From Ophiobolus disseminans (taxonomy: Eukaryota > Ascomycota > Dothideomycetes > Pleosporales > Phaeosphaeriaceae), in assembly GCA_010093685.1 (NCBI GenBank), contig MU006221.1, positions 1,581,491 through 1,645,490 on the forward strand: 64,000 bases of DNA. The letters run 5' to 3'. How positions within the stretch are numbered: position 1 is the stretch's first letter; each line of letters begins with the position of its first letter. The notes beneath the pieces were generated by a model. The model saw only the letters and a list, made by a program, of their open reading frames with translations. It did not search any database and was not told where the DNA came from. The position numbers and the translations under genes were made by a program. Below are positions 44,593 to 55,255 of the stretch, piece by piece.

Positions 44593-46410
44593 TTAATTGA
44601 GACACTGGCCACCCTGGCAAATCTGTCTGCTCGCGCAGGCTCTACCACACACCCCGCAGTTGAAAAAGTCGAAGGAGACATTCGTGCAGAAGGGCGATGT
44701 GCCGCACTTATTTGGCATGTTTGCAGTGCAAGGACATGTTATAGCTGTCGCAGTGGCTGCGCTTGTCTGGAAGACGGTAGGCGTCGAGAGAACGGTCACG
44801 TCGGGAACCTGTATTCATGTCAGCTCAGTCAATTAGAGGGAAGTTGTTTTCATACAGCAACGGTTATCACGCTTGCGATGGTGATTGTAATGCCTGGAAG
44901 GAAGGATGTCACTGGTATGGCCGTTGTTCTGAAGATGATGGGCCTAGTGGTCGCCGATGTTAGGCTAAGGCAGGAGCACGCTGCGGAAACCACGTCGCAT
45001 GCGAAGTACACTACTGCCGCAGGGGCTGTTGAGCACGACGGCGCGGGCGGAGGTGAAGAAGTCGAGAACGTGGTCGGTGTTGGGGTCGGCGTGGGTGTTG
45101 GAGTGACTGAAGGTGTGCTGGAAGCCACCGAGGAGCTCGATACCACACTACTGCTAGACTGAATAGTCGAAAGTGTCGTTAGCGTGACGCTCGAAGACGA
45201 CGAAGTGGATGTCTTGGAAGTTGACGAAGAAGCTGACGAGGATGTCGACGAGGAAGTTGATGAGGATGTTGACGAGGATGAAGTTTGTGATGTTGAGAAT
45301 GAGGGTATTCCGGAGGTTGACGAGGACGAGGACGTGGCCATGAATGTCGAGGAGGAGGTCTTCGAAGTTGACGATGAAGATGACGACGAAGATGCCCTGG
45401 AGCTGGTAGACGACAATCTCGAGGACGAAGACTTGGTAGTCGAACTCGAAGACCTAACGGACGAAGACAAGACATTGCAGTTACCAGCTCCAGGTTGGCA
45501 GCCAGTTCCACAGTAATCAATATTGCTTCCACAATACGACCACTGACTGCAACAGTTTCCCCAGCGCGATCCAAGGCACGTCTGGCCTTTTCCGTCCTTG
45601 CCGCATCGCGCGTCGGTCGAGATCTTTGATGTCGAAGAAGGTGCAGCGGCAGCACGAGTCGAAGTGGGAGTTCCAATTGGAGATTTGATCACCGATGACA
45701 CAGCATTGCAGTCTCCGAAGCTTCCTTGGCACCCCTTGCCGCAATAGTCAGTCGTGCTTCCACAGTACGAGTACTGGCTGCAGCAGTTCCCGTATCGTGA
45801 TCCTCGGCAGGTTTGACCTTTACCATCAACACCGCATCGGGCGTTCCTTGATACTTGGAGTTCGCCAGCTCGCTCAACGAGGGACTGAGACCGCTCCTTG
45901 AGCTCCCTGGACAAGTGCGATTCGTCCCGTTTGACTGGTCGGACCACCATAGTTGTAGGGCAGCGCTCAACCGTAGTGGTGCTAGGAGCTCGTTAGTGTC
46001 TAGACGATGGGCCAAAGAGTTAAAAGACTTACGACACCACAGAGGTTACCGCTACAGTCTGTGCAGGCGCAAGAATAACAGTTGTCACAGCACTAGCGAG
46101 TACGGAAACAATGCCAGTCTCGGTCGACACATCCGGAACTGCCGTCACTACCAGTGCGCTGGTGATGGTTGAATAGATCGGGTCGACGACTGTGCCGATG
46201 CTCAGGATCGAGGAGCAGAATCTGAAAGCGGGGCCATCGAGTTAGTATTTGACCATTGTTCAAACAACATTGGATGATATACCGAAGTCCTTCATCGTTG
46301 GCCGAGAGAAGGTTGGCAGCTGGGGCAACGGCCGCACATGCCAACCCCAGGCTCACTTGAGCAGCAGCCATGCTCGCTGCTCCCAGAAGAACGACAATTC
46401 GAGAAGCCAT
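44593..46410 (-). CDS. secreted chitin-binding protein: two hevein domains, Ser/Thr stalk, Cys-rich STIG1-like tail
   Basis: Exons, complement of 46283-46410, 46033-46221, 44856-45981 and 44593-44808, give 552 aa; introns are 61, 51 and 47 nt and phases close. A signal peptide covers about 1-17 (MASRIVVLLGAASMAAAQ). Two CBM18/ChtBD1 modules are nearly identical: ARCGVDGKGQTCRGSRYGNC and ARCGKDGKGQTCLGSRWGNC, each with CCSQ(Y/W)SYCGS..DYCG.GCQ. The chitin-binding aromatic and Ser positions are present. A ~200-residue Ser/Thr stalk, probably O-glycosylated, ends in a (TP)n run. After a second Cys region and a hydrophobic stretch, the last exon adds CGTSPFCTNVSFDFFNCGVC and GRACASRQICQGGQC, a spacing that resembles STIG1-type motifs. 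Expected location is the wall or apoplast. Related proteins shield fungal chitin or bind free oligomers; no catalytic domain is attached. Confidence 0.9.
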
Positions 46411-46511
46411 AATGGTTGATGTGTAAAACGAGTGACAGGCGCAGAGGGCCGAGAGTTGAAAATGAGACAATACGACTTCTGCGACGAGGCTTACAACGGG
46501 CAATAGGGCAG

Positions 46512-46517
46512 CTTATA
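46512..46517 (-). promoter_or_regulatory. TATA-like box of the chitin-binding gene
   Basis: TATAAG on the minus strand lies about 100 bp upstream of the ATG at 46410. Confidence 0.4.
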
Positions 46518-47995
46518 CTTCAGCCTGCCGGCGGCTTGTCATGTCACAAAACGAGATCGTCCCCACTGTGCTAGAATGATATTGAGATCTCCATTTCGCC
46601 GATGTGGAAATTGGTGCTGAAGCTAGATGAATTCGGACATCAACATGTTCCGTGCAGCCTCGCGTAAATGCCAGCTCGCAAACTAGATTCAGGTCGAAAG
46701 CTACAGCGCAGCGAGTCCTATCTGCTCTGAATCATGCATATAATTTTGTAGTGTTCTTACGCTGTGCGTGTGACATCGAGCCCAAGCTGTGTTTGTCGGT
46801 CCGGCGACGCAGAAAGACAGCCTCGTTTGTTTTCTTCTCCCATGTTTCATGGTACACCTCGTCCAGAATGGGGTGCAAACCAATTGACGCTAGAGAAGCC
46901 ATCGTTTTTAAGCGTGCGCCACACGCCTTATTTGTGGAGGAACGAAGGAGCCTCAGCTGGCCACATGCGCGGGGCGTCGATCTGTCAGGGGTACTAAACT
47001 ATTCTGACTGCCGGACGAGGCCCTTGAAAGCTTCTTCGACAGGTTGGAAATTGGCCCAGGATCATCGTGGAAAGCTATAAGAACAACCCGAGCGCAGGAT
47101 TTATCGATGTGCTTCTTCGATGTTGGTGGTAGCTGAGGTTTGCGAAGGGTTCTCTCTAGATACCGGTACTTCCAGGGCTTAGCGAAAGCCATCGAATTGA
47201 GGTGCTGGGCGAGGCGAGCGGCACATCTTCTTCGTTAGCTCGGTGACATTGATAAGATTACATCTCAGCGCCTGCAAGGCTAACAAGTCTTCTCAGAAAC
47301 ATGTCTGTACCGATTGTAGGATTGTACGCTGGGCGGCAGCACGTTGCGACGGTGTCGAGGTGCCTATGTGGATCTTAGCGTGACGCGTGACGTCATCAAC
47401 TCACGTCGAAACCACCAACACCAGATCTAAAAGCTTGGCCTGTATAGACTCGCAGGTATTTTGCCGATTAGGTTGTCGTAGTATAAAGTTGTGAGGATAG
47501 ACAGGCTTTTTGGTAGGTCACGAATAGTTGCAACGCCTAGTAACGAGACCTGGTATTTGAAGATATTTATTTTGATTAAGGAATGAGTATATCGCACGCA
47601 AAGGCGACGTCTATCAGCCATCCAGTATAGACACTCACAACGCCAATGACAGATATGTAGTGAAGGTAGTAAGGCGGTATCTGATAGCAAGCACACAAGC
47701 ATTGGGCATGTAGGGAATTCATTTGACAGACTCAGAAGTTCGCAAGTATCCTCATGCCACATCATCTGCTCGCCGAGAACTGATAAAAAGCGACCCAAGG
47801 ATATCCAGGATGCTGTAACAGGAGTCAAACCGTGTAAGACGATCAGTCCAGATGGTGTAGGCCGGATCCCTGGAGAGGAAGACGTGAATGATGTTTGGGA
47901 GGAGGTAGAGCGATGCTGCATATCAGAACAATGGTGATGAGTACGCCCGCTCTTTCGACCCTTCACACATATGTGCGACCGTACACCCTTCTCGC
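46518..47995. other. 1.5-kb spacer with a MITE-like copy
   Basis: It contains the repeat copy at 47438-47537 and no supported gene. ORFs at 46652-47080 (plus) and 47427-48017 (minus) lack coding character and the latter runs through the repeat. Confidence 0.45.
47438..47537. repeat. MITE-like repeat, copy D
   Basis: GCCTGTATAGACTCG on the left pairs with GTTGTGAGGATAGACAGGC (47487-47505); the right end is TTGCAACGCC. This copy shows the internal inverted pair most clearly. Confidence 0.65.
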
Positions 47996-48688
47996 TCATT
48001 TTCGTACAGTCATACAACCCTCAACGACCTCCTTAAGTGCGCTCCCGTTCGTATCTGCAATCCCAACCATTATACACGATTCGACAGTCAGCCGCTCAGC
48101 CCTGAAGCTCATGCGCCCCCTTTTGATCAGGTCATATCCAAGGTACCAGATTGCCGATCTTCCAAAACGATGGGGTGTGACGAATTGCAAATGCAGATGC
48201 CTTAGTTGAGGGAATTCGTAGTATCCGGCCTCGATCTTCTTCAAAAAGTTCCAGTCAGAAAACGGGCAGGTGAAACGCTCTTCTCGCCGGCAATGGCACA
48301 CGTGGAATTCCGTTGAGCATACGCCGGGCATCCCGTGCCATGGTGCCGGCACTATGATTGTGATTTGGAGGCGTGATATCCAGGGTCGGACCGATTTCGG
48401 CGGGACGTGAAAGTATTTTGCTCGGTGGATAGGGAAGTGAGAACTTGGTGCTCTATGGAGCAGGAAAGTGTTGTTCTCGTAGAAGGCCTCTTGCGCGACT
48501 CGAAACAGGGGTTTGGTTGTACCGACAAATTGCAATAGCGAATCTTGTTTCACAATCCCCATGCCATCTTGTGGCGTCCGTATCTTGTGCTCGAAACGGA
48601 GGTGGCCTATCGGAGTAGTCGAGGTGAAGACATACTGGAAGACCGCCACCAAAAGCTCCTCGGGGAGAGCTTCAAGGGACGATTTCAT
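47996..48688 (-). CDS. F-box-like hypothetical protein
   Basis: An intronless 230-aa ORF starting MKSSLEALPEELLVAVFQYV, a degenerate F-box-like N-terminus. It continues with patterns common in expanded Dothideomycete families: FEHKIRTPQDGMGIVKQDSL, ALFRVAQEAFYENNTF-like text (LFRVAQEAFYENNTFLL), PWISRLQITI and YEFPQLRHLHLQFV. The end (EVVEGCMTVRK) occurs without a clear C-terminal domain, so a truncated form cannot be excluded. Such proteins are usually of unknown function; ubiquitin-ligase adaptor activity is only inferred from the N-terminus. The ATG at 48688 is the first in frame. Confidence 0.72.
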   Translation of the reverse strand: MKSSLEALPEELLVAVFQYVFTSTTPIGHLRFEHKIRTPQDGMGIVKQDSLLQFVGTTKPLFRVAQEAFYENNTFLLHRAPSSHFPIHRAKYFHVPPKSVRPWISRLQITIIVPAPWHGMPGVCSTEFHVCHCRREERFTCPFSDWNFLKKIEAGYYEFPQLRHLHLQFVTPHRFGRSAIWYLGYDLIKRGRMSFRAERLTVESCIMVGIADTNGSALKEVVEGCMTVRK

Positions 48689-50014
48689 CGTAGGACGCGT
48701 AGATGTGATCTGTTGGTGGTGTCGGTTGGTAAGTCGTGCGGCGAGAAGTTTTCATGTTCTTAGCTGCGTGCAAACAGCGAGTGTCGTAAGACGGTTCGTT
48801 TGAACAAAGTTGAGTTCGGAGTACCGTGGTTGGCGGCATACTTGAACCAAAAGCCACGGGCGGGGTCGCAGTCACCAACAGCCTCACATGGCCACAGTTC
48901 GAAAATGAATCTATGGGCCAAGTCATGAAACTGAGACTGCAGGTAAACAAAGGGATATCTGGATATAGAAAAATTAGTTCACTGACAGAGCTGGCTTGTT
49001 CATGTGCCAACGTGGAATCTGCCCATGAGTACTGGTCAGAATCAGGCGAGCTACATAACAACAGAATGTGGGTAGCCTTTGGCATGGAGTGTATGCAAGC
49101 GCACATCTATCAAGAGTACCAGTCTGTTGAAAGACAACCAAAGAGCGCCGTAGATCGAATGTGATCCAATCTAACGGTCCTCGCGCATGGCAACGTATGA
49201 TGCTACGAGTACGAGCGCTATTTAGTGCAACATCGTATAGGGTTTTGGCTCATCAATCGTTCATGTGGAGGTACGAAAGCAACCGGAAGCAGGGTGCAGT
49301 TGGGTAGAGTCACCATCCTCGAGTGCATCGATCCTTCGGCGGCACGCTTTGAACTGCGTGGGTCGAGTTATCGGTAATTGGATATCGCAGGCTTAAAGGA
49401 AGTTGCACAGGCGTTGCACGGTTGGATCTTAATGTAAATGCTAAGCGCGGGCGGCCTTTCATGTACTACGTGTGAGCCTTTGGTCGATCCGATCTGCCTG
49501 AAGTCATAATGGAGTATCTTAGTGTGGCATGTTGGCTTTGTTGTTGGGTCTTTGAAATTGTTGAAGGCTATGCGTTTTGTTTGCAACACAGCACCGGCGT
49601 GCTTAGGTATACCATTGTGTTCGAGCCCACAATGACGTCGGAAATGGTATTTTCTTATATCCACGTTTGTTTGATCTGCAGGATGCAGGAGGCGCTCCAA
49701 CACGCCGTTTCAGACACAAACACAGCGTGGCTGATGCGGCCAAACAGGGGGCGGCGCTGGCGCCCAGTTCCGAAGCTGAGGTTTGTGCAGGGTCCAAGGC
49801 GTCACCCCGCAGCCAATCAAGTGGGTCTGCCCCCATGTCCGCAATTTATTTACGGGGTGCCGTGATCAGCATTCACGCACGAGCGTCGTTTACCTCGCAT
49901 TGTCTCTCCTCCTCTTACATACTTCAGCTTGGTGCTTTTCTCACCACGACACTCTTTTATCCTTCTTCTCCATCCACCTTCTCACAGTCACTCCCTCTGC
50001 AACTTACCACCAAC
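48689..50014. other. 1.3-kb spacer upstream of the GH17 gene
   Basis: It holds the GH17 leader, which is pyrimidine-rich from about 49905. The GH17 frame remains open back to 49667, but those upstream codons have leader-like composition and I do not include them. No repeats seen. Confidence 0.5.
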
Positions 50015-51220
50015 ATGCGTTTTGCGACCCTACTTGCCGTCGCGGCGGCCACCGTTGGCAGCGCGGTCGCGCAGGACAAGACCTTCGTTCTCGGTTTCAA
50101 CGTAGGAGCCTCCGATGCTGACGGCAAGGCCAAGACGCAAAAAGACTTCGAGACAGAGTTCAAGACGGCCAAGACCCTCCAGGGCGCGCCCGGAAACTTC
50201 ACAGCCGTCCGTCTGTACTCGAACATTCAGTGGGGTACTGAAAAGTCGCCGCAACCCATTGCCGCGTTCCCAGCTGCTATTGCCACAAACACGAAGCTCC
50301 TCCTTGGTATATGGGCATCGGGCACCGACAATATTGACGCCGAGCTCGACACTCTGCAAAAGGCTATCAAGCAGTATGGCAGCAAGTTCACTGACCTAAT
50401 CATTGGCATCTCTGTCGGCAGCGAGGATCTGTACCGTGTGTCAGAGCCGGGTATCCGGAACAAGTCCGATGCTGGAAACAGCGCGGAAGCCATTGTCAAA
50501 TTCATCAAGAGCACTCGCAGCGCGCTTGCGAACACCGCTCTTGCGAAGATTCCCGTGACGCACGTCGATACCTGGACCGCCTGGGTCAACACGTCCAACT
50601 CGGCCGTCATCGACAACGTCGACTTCGTCGCCGTGAACGCGTTCCCCTTCTACGAATCCGAGCGCGAGAACCAGATCGCGAACGCCGGCAGCCTCCTGAG
50701 CAACGCGCTCACCGCCACTGAAGCCGCCGCGAAGGGCAAGGACGTGTGGATCACCGAGACCGGTTGGGCATACAGCGGACCTGCGTTCGGCAATGCTGAC
50801 GCGACTGTGGAAAACGCTGGCAAGTACTGGAAAGAGGTCGGTTGTGCGCTGTTTGGCAAGAAGAACGTCTTCTGGTACACCCTGCGCGACGCCAACCCAG
50901 CGAACAAGGTCAAGTTCGCCGTCTCGGACAACCTGGACACGAAGCCGCGTTATGATCTCAGCTGCCCGACCAAGGTGGATCTGCCTGTCGCTTCACCCAT
51001 GTCTAGCAACAACAGCACCCGCCCGAGTGGTAGCCCAGTCAACAGCGCATCGCCCAGCGGTGCCAGCGGAAGCCCGCGACCAAGTGGCAGCGGTAGCCCA
51101 ACCACTGGCCAGCCTTCGCAGGCGACCGGCAACGCACCTGGTGCTTCCTCGGTGTCGATTGTGAACTCGATGGCCATGGCACTGTCCGTCGTCTTCGCCT
51201 TTGCTGCATTCGCCTTGTAA
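50015..51220 (+). CDS. GPI-anchored GH17 glucan endo-1,3-beta-glucosidase (eglC-like)
   Basis: An intronless 401-aa protein. I chose the ATG at 50015 because it opens a signal peptide (MRFATLLAVAAATVGSAVAQ). The GH17 TIM barrel follows: VLGFNVGASDADG, NFTAVRLYSN, LLLGIWASGTDNI and IIGISVGSEDLYR with the acid/base Glu137, DFVAVNAFPFYE, DVWITETGWAYSG with the nucleophile Glu248, and NVFWYTLRD. From about residue 320 a Ser/Pro/Gly-rich linker leads to a hydrophobic tail (MAMALSVVFAFAAFAL) typical of GPI addition. Family knowledge: the enzyme cleaves or remodels beta-1,3-glucan in the fungal wall. It resembles Aspergillus eglC in length and order. It complements the GH72 enzyme at the left end of the window in function, not in linkage. 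Confidence 0.95.
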   Translation: MRFATLLAVAAATVGSAVAQDKTFVLGFNVGASDADGKAKTQKDFETEFKTAKTLQGAPGNFTAVRLYSNIQWGTEKSPQPIAAFPAAIATNTKLLLGIWASGTDNIDAELDTLQKAIKQYGSKFTDLIIGISVGSEDLYRVSEPGIRNKSDAGNSAEAIVKFIKSTRSALANTALAKIPVTHVDTWTAWVNTSNSAVIDNVDFVAVNAFPFYESERENQIANAGSLLSNALTATEAAAKGKDVWITETGWAYSGPAFGNADATVENAGKYWKEVGCALFGKKNVFWYTLRDANPANKVKFAVSDNLDTKPRYDLSCPTKVDLPVASPMSSNNSTRPSGSPVNSASPSGASGSPRPSGSGSPTTGQPSQATGNAPGASSVSIVNSMAMALSVVFAFAAFAL

Positions 51221-51787
51221 GCGTGCGGACGGATACAACATCTTGTGTCGACGGTTCCTTCTTCCTTTGAGGTGTGTAGGATATTTAGATGTGTAATAGA
51301 CTTTGCCCTTTCCTTCTCTTATGCAGTGCGGTGCACCTAGGGCTTTCATATGAGTTGGCTGTTAGTAGCCGGTGAATGATATCCAATTTGAACATATTAT
51401 CTCCGATGTTGACGTATAGTGAAAAGGGCATTACAGGTCTGAGAGCGGTGATGTTGCGGGGAAGAATGGAAGAGGTGAGAGATAATGAATGACGAAGAGC
51501 GCACAGACAAAAAAGGTGAGAGGTGTGGAAGGAGCACGAAATAAGCTCAACGGGAAGCCTGTATATCCTCACAACAGTATACATAGCTTTGAATACATCA
51601 ACAAGTATATGAGGATAGACAGGCATCTGCATGCTGAGACACAAGTCATTGCAACGTGGTGCAAGTCTCTTTTACTTAAACTATCGATGAAGGCGCTACC
51701 CATGCACCCATGCACCCATGCATTTCCGGCGCGTCACGACCCCACTGCCTCCACACCACCTCAAAGCCACCTGTCTATTGTCTATCC
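51221..51787. other. spacer with a MITE-like copy
   Basis: It holds the 3' UTR of the GH17 gene and the repeat copy at 51557-51656. Nothing else was seen. Confidence 0.5.
51557..51656. repeat. MITE-like repeat, copy B
   Basis: Left GCCTGTATATCCTCACAAC, internal partner ATGAGGATAGACAGGC (51609-51624), right end TTGCAACGTGG. It resembles copies A, C and D. Confidence 0.7.
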
Positions 51788-52204
51788 TCACATTGCTTTC
51801 CCCATTTTCTTCACTTTCAGAGAAAATTTCGGAAATAGTGTGCAGCCCTTCGACACGTCCAAAGGCACCCGTGGTAGCTTCAAGCGCGGTTCCAACCTAT
51901 TCTTCGCCTTGCGCAACCCCTTACACTCCTTGAGAACTTCTTCGTAGTGCACTGCTTGAAGAAGGAGCAGCCTGGTCCTTGCATTGGCATCGCCTTCACA
52001 TAGCCGCTCTACCCAAGCCTTCATCTCTTTCCATGTCAGGGTGGAGTTCAGCGCCGGCTGTCGTTGGAACCCGTCATTGATCCATACTAGCCTTGAGAAC
52101 GTCCACAGGACACTATAGGGGGCTTGCTTCGCGTCCATGGTGTCTGTGATAAGCTTGTGAGAGTGTGTGGCGATGTCAATCGCTCGGAGAACGCGCTTTG
52201 ACAT
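51788..52204 (-). CDS. probable C-terminal part of the GNAT gene, or separate 138-aa ORF
   Basis: The ORF starts with ATG at 52204 (MSKRVLRAIDIATHSHKLIT) and ends LKVKKMGKAM at 51788. It overlaps the end of the GNAT ORF by 29 nt in another frame. The sequence looks coding (SVLWTFSRLVWINDGFQRQP, LTWKEMKAWVERLCEGDANA). No splice pair joins it to the GNAT frame. Deleting one base near 52205 would fuse GRSRE with AMSKRVLRAI into a single ~500-aa protein. I therefore suspect a frameshift rather than a separate gene. Confidence 0.5.
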   Translation of the reverse strand: MSKRVLRAIDIATHSHKLITDTMDAKQAPYSVLWTFSRLVWINDGFQRQPALNSTLTWKEMKAWVERLCEGDANARTRLLLLQAVHYEEVLKECKGLRKAKNRLEPRLKLPRVPLDVSKGCTLFPKFSLKVKKMGKAM

Positions 52205-53394
52205 GGCTCTGTTCTCGGGACCTGCCGACGCGCTCGACTACACTGGAGCTGTCGAGGGCATTGCAGGCTGCCATGTCTTTGATCAGGAATTCATTGATCT
52301 GAGCATAGTCTATCCCTGGTTTCGAAGGATCCGAAATGAACTTGATCTGATCATTCGCTGGGGTAGACTTGACTGGAAACTGCTCGAAAAGTCGCGGCTT
52401 CATAGCATACTCTGGGTCGAGGCGATATTCCAAGAGACACAGGTATTCGTGCCCTTCTGGAAGATCACCAAAAGGCCATTGCCACGGGCCGTGCAGCTGC
52501 TTGTTCATCGCGTACGATATGGTGCGCACCGCCCAGTTACGCACGGTATGGTCGATGAAGAAATTGGTGTCGGCAACCAGCACGGTTCGATGTACTTTGG
52601 CGTTGCGGACATAATCGACCGGCGATGTTTGCATCAAAGGAGCATGTTCGGAAGGGTGCATTGGATAGTGTGCCTTCCTCGAAGATCCTCGCTGACCTTC
52701 CAGTTCAGGTTTCGATGGCAGCGATTCAATGCCCCTGCCGAACACACGAAGCACGGCGCAAATTGTGTAGGGGTTCGAGCTCAGAACACCAACAAAGTCT
52801 TTGTGTTGAGAATTTCTCCCAATGTCGTAGTGCTTGACAAGGGCTTGGAGCATCTACAAATGTCAGCCCAGCGCACATGGTCAGTTTTGAAAGGAAAACA
52901 CTTACTCTTGTAGCTCTTCTTTGGTCTCGATACTCCGGTTGCACCACCAGCTGCGTGATCCACCAGACGCGATCGTCTCGGTGCCTCCACTGGCTTACGA
53001 AGCAATGTCCGACTTGCGATCCTAACTTTGTGACCGCGATGATTAAGATGTTGTTTGCACCTTCTGGCACGATCTGCGCTTTCAGACGCCTTGGAGTTAT
53101 GGAAATATTCTTCCCTACACGCTACGTCAGCATACATCATTCGTTGTTGTTGGAAGCTTTTCACATACCTGGTAGAGCAAAGGGACCCAGTTCTGCTTGC
53201 GCTCTAGCACTCCACACGCCATAGTGTGCCGAGAATGTGGCCGCACAGACATTCCACTGCTCCTCAGTCACCATGGATGCTGGTATTGTCTGGTAGGTAA
53301 TGTCTTCTTCGACATCTGGATCTTCTTGCAACGCATTCGGAGGGTTGTGAATGGCAGACTGCACCATTTCTACGCTGGAGGGGTCGCGAGACAT
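52176..53394 (-). CDS. GNAT-family N-acetyltransferase-like protein
   Basis: Exons, complement of 53169-53394, 52906-53114 and 52176-52853, give 370 aa; introns are 54 and 52 nt (GTATGT and GTAAGT donors, GCTGAC branch points). Exon 1 carries VTEEQWNVCAATFSAHYGVW, a typical N-terminal helix of this group. After splicing, ILIIAVTKLGSQVGHCFVSQ, WITQLVVQPEYRDQRRATRM and LQALVKHYDIG reproduce the GNAT beta4-beta5 and acetyl-CoA loop; the loop reads QRRATR, where the canonical Q/R-x-x-G-x-G/A glycine is Ala-shifted, so binding is plausible but not assured. The C-terminal half (YAMNKQLHGPWQWPFGDLPE, INEFLIKDMAACNA) has no known domain. The substrate is unknown. The frame probably continues beyond the present stop (see the overlapping ORF). 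Confidence 0.8.
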
Positions 53395-54668
53395 TCTGTG
53401 TGATTGGAGGAAAGTCCTCTTCGCGAGAGGAAATAACTTTTGGAGCGGAGGCTGCTGTTGCGGTGTTCTGCGGAATCTTGCAGTAGCTGAAGTGGAAGTT
53501 GAGATGCTTGAAGAGTAACACTTGCTGGAGACCTTTATGGCAGTCGCGTTGGATTCTTAGCTCTCAACTATGGTTGTGACTCAAAGGAGCTCCCTCAAAA
53601 CCTCGGTTCGCCCCCACTCACGAACTTTGGTTCCCATACTGCCAGAAAACGACACACGTCAAACCCGCTTTTCTTCTCCGGCATTGTCGACCTATCTCGA
53701 AAACTTCGATTGTTGCTTTGGAACACTGTAAAGGGCCGGAAAGATGGGAATAAATTTGAGTAAACTTCGTCTGGCGTCGCACGTGTATGATGGATCAAGG
53801 AGTTTTAAAAAATTCGGTGTTCAAAAAAAAAACGGGCGGGTCCTAAAGAGCTAGATAAGGAGGTATGGTTCTAGCCGGGTCAGCTGACATAACGCAGTCC
53901 TCGAATATACCCTCGGACTCTTCCCACCACCAGCCGTACCGACCCGCAAATTCCACGCAAGCACACCCACTCCAGAGTGCAGACCCGGCTCGGATACGCA
54001 GCGTAGCAAGCGATGAAACCCAGGCGACCACTTTGGCCCAAGCCACCCGGACGAAACTAGCATGTTAACCTCACACATCCGGTCTACTGTCTCACTCTCA
54101 TCTACAATTGGCCGGCTCGTTTTCCTCACGTGCTTTCCTCCTTGGCGAGGTGCTATATCGGGGCTGCGGTGGCCTGAATTTCTTACATGGGTTGTTGTGA
54201 CCAATCGCATGCGCAGCCCAGCGAGACGCTATCGCAGAAGAGGAAATGAACGAGGAAAGGCCCGTGCTTGCATCTGATGGCAGGATGTTGATTAGGGAGT
54301 ATGCGATATGTGGGCAGGACACCGGTGAGGAGTATATGATGCGGGTCTTTCCTTCTTGTTCATGTTTCCATGTCCTTCGTTCCTCCTCACGTCGTCGCTC
54401 GCCTTTCGTCAGTCTTTTCTTCTACAGGCCGCGTCCAAGTCAGACGTCTTTCGTACAGACACCTCCTTGTTTGGCAGTTCGTACATATACGGCACGAGAG
54501 ACAGTATCTAGGTGTGAACCCACCGCGACCAGGCATCACGTATAATCTGCAAAGAACATACACACCTTCGTTCCAACCCAACACCCATCACACCACCAAC
54601 ACATGCACTCATCGCGACGCATCCACCATCCACCACCCCACACACACCTCACATACAACGCTACCACT
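53395..54668. other. 1.27-kb spacer
   Basis: Small ORFs on both strands have no supported coding character. A poly-A tract lies at about 53823-53833. The C-rich leader of the small TM gene begins near 54560. Confidence 0.5.
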
Positions 54669-54980
54669 ATGCCCCCACCCCACCACCACCTCCTCAAGCG
54701 CGCCGAAGAAGACCTCCTCATGCCCAAGCCCGTCATCGTGCTGCTCATCATGTTCGGCGCCTGTGCCCTAACATGTCTCGGCTACGCAATGCACAAGCTC
54801 ATCGGTTTCGGCACGGACGACAACGGCGTTAAGCCCATGAGCCAGGCGCAGTACGAATACATGGCTGAGGTCAAGGTTAGGAATTTGGAGGCGTTGGCTA
54901 GGGAGGGGAGGTTGGCGTGGCATGGGGATAGGAATAGGAGGGGGAATGAGACGGTTTATTCGGAGGGGAGTGGGATGTAA
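54669..54980 (+). CDS. small single-TM hypothetical protein
   Basis: An intronless 103-aa protein. I take MPPPHHHLLKRAEEDLLMPK as the start; an in-frame ATG 66 bp upstream lies in a His/Thr-rich leader. One TM helix follows (VIVLLIMFGACALTCLGYAM). The C-terminal part is charged with QAQYEYMAEVKVRNLEALAR, a block I associate with small conserved membrane proteins of Pezizomycotina with unknown function. No signal for secretion apart from the TM helix. The reading frame is clean and codon usage is C-ending at the start. Confidence 0.72.
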   Translation: MPPPHHHLLKRAEEDLLMPKPVIVLLIMFGACALTCLGYAMHKLIGFGTDDNGVKPMSQAQYEYMAEVKVRNLEALAREGRLAWHGDRNRRGNETVYSEGSGM

Positions 54981-55255
54981 GGGGATGAGAGAGGTGGAGT
55001 GGGTTCAGGGGTTGAGGTAGAGCGAAGAGAGGGATATTTGGTTGGTTGGTGTGCCATGTACACGGGAAGGTTGGTGGAGAGGAGGGGTTGTGACAACATG
55101 GCTTGATTGGCTTGAGGGCAATGATATATACATCTATGGAGCTACATTTCCGCTTTTCTTCCTCGATTTATTCACATATCCGCTCGCCATAGCGGACTAA
55201 CAATCAGTTATCCTACAATAGCTGTTCTTCTCCAGCACAACATACGGTTAATCAG

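Noticed and set aside
49667..50014. In-frame upstream extension of the GH17 ORF
   Set aside because: The extension would bury the signal peptide and has leader-like composition; the ATG at 50015 gives a standard secreted enzyme.
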